From Alphaproteobacteria bacterium (GTDB lineage: Bacteria; Pseudomonadota; Alphaproteobacteria; Rhizobiales; Rhizobiaceae), in the NCBI GenBank assembly GCA_024280375.1, contig JAJRQF010000089.1, positions 1 to 64,000 of the forward strand: a stretch of 64,000 bases of DNA. The letters are read 5' to 3'. The position numbers and the translations under genes are program-made. Of the stretch, positions 56,977-64,000 are shown piece by piece (position 1 is the stretch's first letter; each line of letters begins with the position of its first letter). A model generated the notes under the pieces. It did not search any database. It was not told where the DNA came from and was given only the letters and a program-made list of their open reading frames with translations.

Positions 56977-59070
56977 ATGCCAAAAACCAACACACTGCTT
57001 ATTGACGGAATGGACTGCCCAAGCTGCACCAGCAAAATTGAAGGTGCCGTTTGCAAATTACCCGGCGTGGAAAATGTCAAACTCAACTACACCACCCAAA
57101 AGTTGAAATTTGACATGCCCAATGCAGAGCATGATGCGGCCATTGTCACCCGCACCATCGAAAAGCTTGGCTATAAGGTGAAAAGCGGCAAAACCCCAAA
57201 AGTTGAGCAGGCCTGGTGGCAGACGGGCAAAGGTCGGCTGGTTATTTCCGCTGGCTTATTGCTGGCATTTGCCACCGTGCTTTCCTATTGGCAGCCTCAA
57301 TATGCATCCTATGTGTTTGCTGGTGCCGGGCTTGCAGCGCTCTACCCTTTGGCCCGCAAAGCCTGGTTGAGCGCGCTTTCCGGCCAGCCTTTCACCATTG
57401 AAACACTTGTGACAATCGCCGTAATAGGCGCGATATTTATCGGCGAACAGGCGGAAGCTGCGGTGGTCGTGTTCCTGTTTCTCATTGGTGAATTATTGGA
57501 AATGATTGCAGCCGCCAAGGCGCGGCGCTCGGTGCAGGCTTTGGCTGATCTGGTGCCCAAATCTGCCCTGCTGGTGATTGAAGACGGGGTGCGCGAGGTG
57601 GATGCGGCAAGCCTTGCTATTGGCGATGTCATTGAAATCCGCCCCGGCGACCGCATTGCTGCGGATGGCGTTATTATTGAGGGACAAAGTTCGATTGATG
57701 AGGCGGCGATCACGGGCGAGTCCATGCCTGTTGGTAAAAGTATTGGCGACAGTGTATTTGCCGGATCTATCAATGCCGATGGGCTGATCCGATTGAAAAT
57801 CGAAAAAACCTCTGAAAACAATATGATCTCCCGTATTCTTCAATTGGTGGAAGAAGCGGAGGCCAGCAAAGCCCCCACTGCCCGCTTTATCGACGATTTC
57901 AGTCGCTATTATACGCCGGGCGTCATTGTCGTATCAGCCCTGATCGCCTTTATCCCGCCGCTGTTTTTCGACGCGGACATGATGACCTGGATTTATAAGG
58001 GCCTCGCCATACTGCTGATCGGTTGCCCCTGCGCGCTGGTGCTTTCAACCCCTGCGGCGATTACCTCCGGTATCTCGGCGGGTGCAAAACACGGTCTGTT
58101 AATGAAGGGCGGCGCAGTGCTGGAAGCAATTGGCAAGGTCACGCAAATTGCATTCGATAAAACCGGTACGCTGACTGAGGGCACACCCAAGGTCACGGAT
58201 ATTCATGTAATTTCAGGCACAGAAGATGAATTATTGGCCCTAGCAGGCTCGGTTGAGGCAGGCTCATCGCACCCGCTGGCTGTGGCCATTGTGGAAAAGG
58301 CCAATGAACGAGGTGTTGCGCTCAGCAAGGCAGAAGGGTTGGAGGCACTGAACGGCAGGGGTGTCAAAGCTCTCGTTGGTGGCAAAGAAGTAACCATCGC
58401 CTCGCCGCGCTATGGTCGTGAAATTGCAACGCTATCGCCTGAGGCAAGCGATCTTATTCAAAAGTTGGAAGAGGATGGAAAAACCGTCGCGGTTACCATT
58501 GTTGATGGCAAGATAATTGGGCTGTTTGCGCTTCGAGACGAGCTTCGTGATGACGCCAAAACTGCCATGGACGAGCTCAACGACATGGGCATTAAGGCAA
58601 TCATGCTGACCGGCGACAATGCGCGCACCGGGGCGGCCATTGCCAGCCAGTTGGGCATTGATGTTAAGGCAGAGCTTATGCCACAGGAGAAACTTGAAGA
58701 GATCAAGCAATTGCGCAAGATCGGTGATACGGCGATGGTTGGTGACGGTATCAATGATGCACCGGCACTGGCGCTGGCCAATGTGGGTATTGCTATGGGT
58801 GGTGGCACCGATGTGGCGCTGGAAACGGCTGATGCGGCATTGCTGCATGAACGGGTGCGCGATGTCCCGGCGCTGATTTCGCTGTCAAAGGCAACCATGC
58901 GCAATATTCATCAAAACATTTCAATCGCGCTGGGGCTAAAGGTGGTATTTCTGCTGACCACCCTGTTTGGCATCACAACTTTGTGGATGGCCATTTTGGC
59001 TGATACGGGTGCCACCGTGCTGGTGACCATCAATGCACTGCGCCTGCTCGGCTATAAGTTCAAGAGATAG
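56977..59070 (+). CDS. zntA: Heavy-metal P-type ATPase, ZntA-like
   Basis: A 697-residue efflux pump starting at ATG 56977 with AGGAAA upstream; the frame open to 56866 overlaps the promoter. An N-terminal HMA domain carries GMDCPSC (C14, C17). TGES is in ITGESMPVGKS, the membrane metal site is C350-P-C352 in GCPCALVLSTPAAI, the phosphorylated aspartate is D394 in DKTGTLTEG, and MVGDGINDAPALA is the hinge. CPC with this overall sequence favours Zn2+, Cd2+ or Pb2+ export rather than Cu+. The MerR-type promoter fits metal induction. Confidence 0.94.
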   Translation: MPKTNTLLIDGMDCPSCTSKIEGAVCKLPGVENVKLNYTTQKLKFDMPNAEHDAAIVTRTIEKLGYKVKSGKTPKVEQAWWQTGKGRLVISAGLLLAFATVLSYWQPQYASYVFAGAGLAALYPLARKAWLSALSGQPFTIETLVTIAVIGAIFIGEQAEAAVVVFLFLIGELLEMIAAAKARRSVQALADLVPKSALLVIEDGVREVDAASLAIGDVIEIRPGDRIAADGVIIEGQSSIDEAAITGESMPVGKSIGDSVFAGSINADGLIRLKIEKTSENNMISRILQLVEEAEASKAPTARFIDDFSRYYTPGVIVVSALIAFIPPLFFDADMMTWIYKGLAILLIGCPCALVLSTPAAITSGISAGAKHGLLMKGGAVLEAIGKVTQIAFDKTGTLTEGTPKVTDIHVISGTEDELLALAGSVEAGSSHPLAVAIVEKANERGVALSKAEGLEALNGRGVKALVGGKEVTIASPRYGREIATLSPEASDLIQKLEEDGKTVAVTIVDGKIIGLFALRDELRDDAKTAMDELNDMGIKAIMLTGDNARTGAAIASQLGIDVKAELMPQEKLEEIKQLRKIGDTAMVGDGINDAPALALANVGIAMGGGTDVALETADAALLHERVRDVPALISLSKATMRNIHQNISIALGLKVVFLLTTLFGITTLWMAILADTGATVLVTINALRLLGYKFKR

Positions 59071-59073
59071 TTT

Positions 59074-59535
59074 TTACTGGTTGGCTTCTTCGATCTTTTT
59101 AAGCGCATCCTTGCCGTGGGTCGCGGCCTTTTTGCGCAGCTCGGCAAGTTCATCCTGATAAGCATCCGCCGGTTTGGTTGTCGCCCGCTGGGATGAACTT
59201 TCGCTCGCATGACGCAATTCATCACGAATCGACGTCGTGTCGGTTTTGCTCAATTGCTTGGCAGCACCGTTACGTTCACGCCCGATTTTCGGATAATATC
59301 CATTCTTGGCGGCTTCGGTATTTTCGGGAATTGTTGGGGTTGCGCTGGCAAACTCACCGTTCCTTCTGGTGCTCTCGGTACGAGGCAGCGCAAGGGTTTG
59401 CGGCGAAGCCACATTAAGTGCATCAACGGAACTTGTCTGACAACCAGACAACAGCAACACCGCCAGGATGAGCACAACGCAGCATCCAACCGGTATCAAA
59501 AACAGCACCTTGTTTTGTTTCTTCTCGGTTTCCAT
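59074..59535 (-). CDS. Putative lipoprotein of unknown function
   Basis: A 153-residue protein. A short charged start (METEKKQNK) leads to a hydrophobic stretch (about 10-30) ending in LLLSGC, a clear lipobox with C32 as lipid site. The mature part is polar, with many Thr, Ser, Glu and Lys, and ends in an acidic-basic helix (DELAELRKKAATHGKDALKK). I recognise no family. The stop lies three bases from that of the convergent zntA gene. Confidence 0.72.
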   Translation of the reverse strand: METEKKQNKVLFLIPVGCCVVLILAVLLLSGCQTSSVDALNVASPQTLALPRTESTRRNGEFASATPTIPENTEAAKNGYYPKIGRERNGAAKQLSKTDTTSIRDELRHASESSSQRATTKPADAYQDELAELRKKAATHGKDALKKIEEANQ

Positions 59536-59647
59536 TATTCGCCAACAATAGCACTAAATTGGTAAACAACGAATGATTAATGTGCAGATTGACGCAAAAT
59601 TGAGATGGGGGCCTGATTATTCGATTAAGCCGCAATGCAAATTGATA

Positions 59648-59675
59648 GATCCCCGCCGCAAGGGCGAGGATGACC
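59648..59675. repeat. REP-like palindrome
   Basis: A further member of the GATCCCCGCC ... GGATGACC family, with arms CCCCGCC and GGGCGAGG that pair imperfectly. It lies between the lipoprotein gene and the end of metY. Confidence 0.6.
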
Positions 59676-59718
59676 AGACCGAGAGAACCGGGATAATTGG
59701 TTATCCCGCGCCAGACAA

Positions 59719-60999
59719 TTACCCTTCAAGCGCCTGCTCGAGATCGGCAATCAAGTCGCTTGCATCTTCAATGCCCACCGAAAGCCGCAGCACATCCGGG
59801 CCCGCACCGGCGGCGGTTTTTTGTTCATCATCCAATTGTTTATGGGTAGTGGATGCGGGATGAATGATCAGTGATCTGGTATCGCCGATATTGGCCAGAT
59901 GGGAGAATATCTCCACATTGGACACAACTGAAACACCTGCATCATAGCCGCCCTTAACGCCGAAGGTCAGCACCGCGCCACCGCCATTGGGCATATAGCG
60001 TTGTTGTAAATCGTGATAGGGATCGCTTTCCAGTGCTGCGTAGGAAACCCAGGCCACCTTGTCGTGACTTTCAAGATATTTAGCCACTTCCAGCGCGTTG
60101 TCGCAATGTCTTTGCATACGCAATGGAAGCGTTTCAATACCGGTGATAATGTTAAACGCATTGGTCGGTGAAATTGCAGGCCCAAGATCGCGCAGGCCAA
60201 GCACACGGCAGGCAATCGCGAATGCAAAATTGCCAAATGTCTCGTGCAAAACCAACCCGTTATATTCCGGCCGTGGTTCGGAAAGAATGGGGTAACGATC
60301 ATCCTGCGACCAGTTAAACGTGCCACCATCAACGATGATACCACCCATCGAATTGCCATGGCCACCAAGAAATTTGGTCAGCGAATGCACCACAATATCG
60401 GCCCCATGTTCGATCGGGCGACACAGATAGGGAGAGGCAAGCGTGTTATCAACGATCAGCGGGATTTTGTGCTTGCGGGCAACCTCAGCAATGCCGTTAA
60501 TGTCCATCACCACGCCGCCGGGATTGGCCAGACTTTCGATGAAAATCGCCTTGGTTTTATCTGTTACGGCCGCGTCAAAATCTGCAGGATCAATCCCCTC
60601 GGCCCAGTTTACCTGCCAACCGAAAGATTTAAACGAATGACCAAACTGGTTGATCGAGCCGCCATAAAGCTTTTTGGAGGAAATAAATTCATCGCCCGGC
60701 ATCATCATCGCGTGCATGACCAATAATTGCGCCGAATGGCCGGATGCGGTTGCGAGCGCTGCCGTACCACCCTCGAGCGCTGCGACACGTTCTTCCAGCA
60801 CCGCGGTAGTTGGGTTGGTAATGCGGGTATAAATATTGCCAAAGGCCTGAAGGCCAAACAAGGATGCTGCATGGTCAACATCATCGAAAACAAACGATGC
60901 GGTTTGATAAATCGGCGTAATGCGGGCACCGGTGGCCGGGTCTGGCTGGCTTCCGGCATGAACGGCTAGGGTTGCAAAACCCGGTTCCTGATTGGACAT
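59719..60999 (-). CDS. metY: O-acetylhomoserine sulfhydrylase (aminocarboxypropyltransferase)
   Basis: A PLP enzyme of the Cys/Met metabolism family that makes homocysteine from O-acetylhomoserine and sulfide. [36 protein letters not shown] and [18 protein letters not shown] (with the PLP lysine) are MetY signatures, and the length of 426 residues with the long C-terminal part fits MetY better than MetB or MetZ. ATG 60999 has GAGGGAG seven bases upstream. The CoA-binding protein gene is upstream on the same strand. Confidence 0.95.
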   Translation of the reverse strand: MSNQEPGFATLAVHAGSQPDPATGARITPIYQTASFVFDDVDHAASLFGLQAFGNIYTRITNPTTAVLEERVAALEGGTAALATASGHSAQLLVMHAMMMPGDEFISSKKLYGGSINQFGHSFKSFGWQVNWAEGIDPADFDAAVTDKTKAIFIESLANPGGVVMDINGIAEVARKHKIPLIVDNTLASPYLCRPIEHGADIVVHSLTKFLGGHGNSMGGIIVDGGTFNWSQDDRYPILSEPRPEYNGLVLHETFGNFAFAIACRVLGLRDLGPAISPTNAFNIITGIETLPLRMQRHCDNALEVAKYLESHDKVAWVSYAALESDPYHDLQQRYMPNGGGAVLTFGVKGGYDAGVSVVSNVEIFSHLANIGDTRSLIIHPASTTHKQLDDEQKTAAGAGPDVLRLSVGIEDASDLIADLEQALEG

Positions 61000-61177
61000 A
61001 TATTTCTCCCTCAAATTTCGGCGCTCTCAACGTGGCGCAATTGTCTTTTGAATTGTTGGCCTGACTATCCAATAAGTTGCCATCAAGGTCAAAGGCGAAA
61101 TTTGCCTATGGCTAACGGGGATGAGGATTTGATTTTCATTTATTGCATAGATAGAGAAAACCATTCGCCAAACAGGG

Positions 61178-61696
61178 CTATTTCCGCAAGCCATAATGCT
61201 GAAAGCCTTTGGCAAGTTTAGGCTTTTTCGATGAGATTGTTCGCCGGTTTACCCCGGTCCAGCCGATTTCGCCGGAAAGCCTGCCATATTCGATTTTCGG
61301 GCAACGGTTCATCACCACTTTAATACCGGCGGTTTCCAGCACACCGGCAATTTCATCATCGCGCACGCCAAGCTGCATCCAGACAACTTTTGGCTTGGGG
61401 GCAAGTTTGAGCGCCTCGCCAACAATACCCGGCACGGCGCTATTGGCGCGGAAAATATCGACCATATCAATCGGTTCAGGAATATCGGCAAGCGAAGCAT
61501 AGGTCATTGCACCGCAAATTTCTTTGCCCGCATGGCCGGGGTTTACGGGGAATACCTTGTAGCCTTTGGCGATCATATATTTGGTGACAAAATAGCTTGG
61601 ACGGACATTTTTCGGGCTCGCCCCGACAATGGCGATGGATTTTACCTCGTCCAGAATGGAACGGATATAGGTATCTAAATAGGAATCATGGTTCAT
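61178..61696 (-). CDS. CoA-binding domain protein (YccU-like)
   Basis: A 172-residue protein with a Rossmann-type CoA-binding domain (COG1832): SIAIVGASPKNVRPSYFVTK near the start, KGYKVFPVNPGHAGKEICG, then VDIFRANSAVP and the C-terminal VVMNRCPKIEYGRL. The function is not settled. Its position just upstream of metY in the same direction, which I believe is conserved in Rhizobiales, hints at a link to sulfur amino-acid metabolism. Confidence 0.9.
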   Translation of the reverse strand: MNHDSYLDTYIRSILDEVKSIAIVGASPKNVRPSYFVTKYMIAKGYKVFPVNPGHAGKEICGAMTYASLADIPEPIDMVDIFRANSAVPGIVGEALKLAPKPKVVWMQLGVRDDEIAGVLETAGIKVVMNRCPKIEYGRLSGEIGWTGVNRRTISSKKPKLAKGFQHYGLRK

Positions 61697-61857
61697 GGCG
61701 CAAATGACACCATTTTATTCGTAATTCGGCAAGTGTTGCTCTTAGAAATTTTGAAAAGCTGGTCAAATCGATTTATTGGCTTTGTGCCACAAACCATCGC
61801 GCTATTGATGAAGCGAACCCTCCCCCAAAATCACACAATATTTAATTCAGGTGCACC

Positions 61858-62796
61858 ATGGCAGACATCTCTCCTTTTTCGCTTCCCGGCAAATTTTATC
61901 GCGGTAATATTCACACTCATTCAACCCTGTCTGATGGTTTGCTTAAGCCAGTTGAGGTGGTCAATGCCTATAAGGCTGCGGGTTATGATTTTTTGATGCT
62001 GTCGGAGCATTTTATCAAAATATTCGATTGGCCAATTGCCGATACCACCCCTTACCGCCGCGAAGATTTTACCACCCTGATCGGGGTTGAACTGCATGCG
62101 CCGGAAACATCCGTGGGCGAATTATGGCATATTATTGCAGCCGGCCTACCGCTGGATTTTGCCCCTTGTGGTGAAAATGAAACCGGGCCGGAACTTGCCC
62201 GTCGCGCTGCTAGAGCCGGCGCATTTATCGGCATTGCTCACCCCGCATGGTCGCAATTGACAATCGAGGATGGCAATTCGATTGATGTGGCTCATGCGGT
62301 GGAGATTTATAATCACGGATGCGCTGTAGAAACAGATCGCGGAGACGGATTTTATATGCTTGATCAAATGCTTAATAGTGGAAAACGACTAACAGCATTT
62401 GCCACAGATGATGCGCATTTTTCAAACTTTTCCCTTGATGCCTTTGGTGGCTGGGTAAATGTAAAATCAGAAAACCTTGACCCAGATGCACTTTTGGATG
62501 CCTTAAAAAAAGGCCATTACTATTCCAGCCAGGGCCCCCAAATTCATTCGATCTCAATTGAGGAACTTTATTTGAATATTGAATGCTCGCCAGTCGATAC
62601 GATTGCAGTTGCCGGCGGCACATCGCGTACCGCGCGTGCACATGGTCGTTCAATCACCGAAGCCAGCATCGATTTAAGTCAACTGCGGCTGGGTTTTACG
62701 CTTGCAGACCCCAGCCCCTGGCTACGGGTGACCATCATCGACAATGAGGGTAAAAAAGCCTGGAGCAACCCGATCTGGCTGGATGAAATCAAGTAA
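61858..62796 (+). CDS. PHP-domain phosphoesterase
   Basis: A 312-residue soluble protein with an N-terminal PHP domain: RGNIHTHSTLSDG (metal histidines), DFLMLSEHF, then GAFIGIAHPAWSQL, EIYNHGC and TAFATDDAHF, which together supply the trinuclear metal site. Such proteins act as phosphoesterases of unknown substrate; they are not PolC or histidinol phosphatase by length. Residues about 235-312 form a separate beta-rich tail. The start is ATG 61858 with AGG upstream. Confidence 0.88.
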   Translation: MADISPFSLPGKFYRGNIHTHSTLSDGLLKPVEVVNAYKAAGYDFLMLSEHFIKIFDWPIADTTPYRREDFTTLIGVELHAPETSVGELWHIIAAGLPLDFAPCGENETGPELARRAARAGAFIGIAHPAWSQLTIEDGNSIDVAHAVEIYNHGCAVETDRGDGFYMLDQMLNSGKRLTAFATDDAHFSNFSLDAFGGWVNVKSENLDPDALLDALKKGHYYSSQGPQIHSISIEELYLNIECSPVDTIAVAGGTSRTARAHGRSITEASIDLSQLRLGFTLADPSPWLRVTIIDNEGKKAWSNPIWLDEIK

Positions 62797-62803
62797 CACT
62801 CAC

Positions 62804-63622
62804 TTACTCGTCCATCCATTCAGGTTTCCGGTCGTCCAAAAACGCGCCAATACCCTCTTCCGCGTCCTTTGCCAGCATATTTTCCACCATAACATTGGCA
62901 GTAAAATCATAGGCTTGCGCCAGTCCCATTTCCATTTGCTGATAAAAGGCCTGCTTGCCGACCTTCAACGTGTGGGATGATTTTGCCGCAATGCTTTCGG
63001 CATATTTATTGGTGACCTGCTGCAGATAGTCTTTCGGTACGACACGGTTTACCAGCCCATATTCGCGCGCCGATGATGCATCTACCGCTTCGCCAGTCAA
63101 CAGCATTTCCATGGCGTGTTTGCGGTGGATGGTGCGTGATAAAGCCACCATCGGAGTGGAGCAAAACAGGCCAATATGAACGCCCGGCGTGCAAAATGTT
63201 GCCTCATCGCTGGCAATCGCCAGATCGCAGGAGGCGACAAGCTGGCAGCCTGCGGCCGTTGCAAGGCCGTTGATCTCGGCAATTACCGGCTTGGGGTGAT
63301 TGACAATTGATTGCATAACCTTGGCGCAGCGCCCCATGATGTCGGCAAAATAAGCGCGGCCCTTGTCATCATCTTCCCGGTGCGCGGTCATTTCCTTCAC
63401 ATCATGGCCGGCGGAGAATAAATGCCCAGCGGCGGCTAGAATAATCACCCGCACATTCTTATCATCCGCCGCTTCGTCAAAAGCCAGTTGAAGCGCTTCC
63501 AGCATCGCATCTGACAATGTGTTGGCAGGCGGGTTTTCCAAGGTCAAACGCAATATGCCATTATCCTGCATGGTACGTTTTAATGGATTGCTCGCAGTTG
63601 CGGCTGTGATTTTGGCTGACAT
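62804..63622 (-). CDS. Enoyl-CoA hydratase/isomerase family protein
   Basis: A crotonase-fold enzyme of 272 residues from ATG 63622, which has GGAG nine bases upstream. AAAGHLFSAGHDVKEM forms the first oxyanion strand and GLATAAGCQLVASCDLAIAS the second; the later CTPGVHIGLFCSTPMVAL holds the usual active-site region. The typical catalytic Glu pair is not obvious, so the substrate and even the reaction (hydratase, isomerase or other) remain open. It converges on the PHP gene with seven bases between stops. Confidence 0.88.
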   Translation of the reverse strand: MSAKITAATASNPLKRTMQDNGILRLTLENPPANTLSDAMLEALQLAFDEAADDKNVRVIILAAAGHLFSAGHDVKEMTAHREDDDKGRAYFADIMGRCAKVMQSIVNHPKPVIAEINGLATAAGCQLVASCDLAIASDEATFCTPGVHIGLFCSTPMVALSRTIHRKHAMEMLLTGEAVDASSAREYGLVNRVVPKDYLQQVTNKYAESIAAKSSHTLKVGKQAFYQQMEMGLAQAYDFTANVMVENMLAKDAEEGIGAFLDDRKPEWMDE

Positions 63623-63824
63623 AATTGCTCCTGATAAAACTTTTTGTTGCATTAGCAGAATGCAGGCTTCAGAAATAGGGGAAGAATGCTTCCCGCTTTC
63701 TCTTAACGCCAATTCGATGTTACACATCGGGCCTGCGAGGCGCGCCAGGCTACTGTCGGCTCGTTGGTCAACTCGCCATCACGCCTAAATTGCTGAGTAA
63801 AGCAAATTCAAAGGTCTAAGTATT

Positions 63825-64000
63825 TTGAACTACACACCTGTTATGACGGTTGATGACATCAACCAATTCATCGAAACGCATTTTCCGCAGATCAATGATG
63901 GCGGGCAATGTTATTTTGTCGAAAGCATAGAGCCGGGTGTCACTATTATGCGCCTTGAACCGGATAATCGCCATTTGCGCCCCGGCAATACGGTTTCCGG
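63825..64000 (+). CDS. PaaI-like thioesterase, N-terminal part only
   Basis: An open frame runs off the right edge. From ATG 63843 it reads MTVDDINQFIETHFPQINDG, then GVTIMRLEPDNRHLRPGNTVSG, which matches the start of hotdog-fold PaaI/DUF4442 thioesterases that hydrolyse acyl-CoA. A TTG at 63825 has AAGG upstream and may be the true start. Only about 59 codons are visible. Confidence 0.65.
   Translation, partial: MNYTPVMTVDDINQFIETHFPQINDGGQCYFVESIEPGVTIMRLEPDNRHLRPGNTVS

Noticed and set aside
61000-61177. Possible SAM-II or SAM-V riboswitch before metY
   Set aside because: I looked for the conserved pseudoknot and GCTAAA-type core and found only a short GCGC pairing; a covariance model search would be decisive.

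Overview
The window looks like a chromosomal stretch of an alphaproteobacterium of the order Hyphomicrobiales (Rhizobiales), probably one of the moderate-GC marine lineages. The evidence is the gene content and order: a cysteine desulfurase ending just before sufB, the pyrB / inactive pyrC / plsY / dprA run, the folP-folB-folK operon, a type-2 ferredoxin reductase beside a 2Fe-2S ferredoxin, and above all a 1705-residue membrane-anchored repeat protein that matches the growth pole ring protein (GPR/RgsE) of polarly growing Rhizobiales. No tRNA, rRNA, CRISPR array, prophage or intact transposase gene was seen.

Layout. 1-7.3 kb: sufB start, cysteine desulfurase, alpha/beta hydrolase, hybrid histidine kinase, anmK, tyrS. 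7.3-15.5 kb: a large AsmA/YhdP-like gene whose membrane-anchor start lies in another frame (probable one-base frameshift), a MITE-like element, bcp, an M23 peptidase, aidB and a second MITE-like element with a TA target duplication. 15.5-28.9 kb: pyrB-pyrC(inactive)-plsY-dprA, ycjX-ycjF-like genes, a small secreted protein, folP-folB-folK, an MFS carrier, two related HExxH (DUF922-like) proteins, and the ferredoxin reductase and ferredoxin genes. 29-38.3 kb: an Hpt phosphotransfer protein divergent from gpr with a perfect CtrA-type box between them, then recJ and glpX. 38.3-49.3 kb: a mixed block with an extensin-like protein, a DUF427-adenylate cyclase fusion, ppk2, two EamA exporters, metF with an ArsR-methyltransferase regulator, a GIY-YIG protein and an AT-rich membrane gene. 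49.3-64 kb: hom, an alaC-like aminotransferase, a sterol desaturase-creatininase fusion, a repeat-rich accessory stretch, a discoidin-like secreted protein, a zntA-type ATPase behind a MerR-type promoter, metY with a CoA-binding protein, a PHP phosphoesterase, an enoyl-CoA hydratase and the start of a thioesterase-like gene.

How the genes work together. Methionine and one-carbon metabolism is spread over several loci (hom, metF with its likely SAH-responsive regulator, metY, the folate operon). Envelope and polar growth functions cluster around gpr, Hpt, the M23 peptidase, plsY, anmK, the extensin-like protein and the AsmA-like protein. Regulatory and second-messenger functions are the hybrid kinase, Hpt and the adenylate cyclase. 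The most unusual items are the two domain fusions, the paired HExxH proteins, the CtrA box at gpr/hpt, the two non-autonomous mobile elements and the frame break in the AsmA-like gene.
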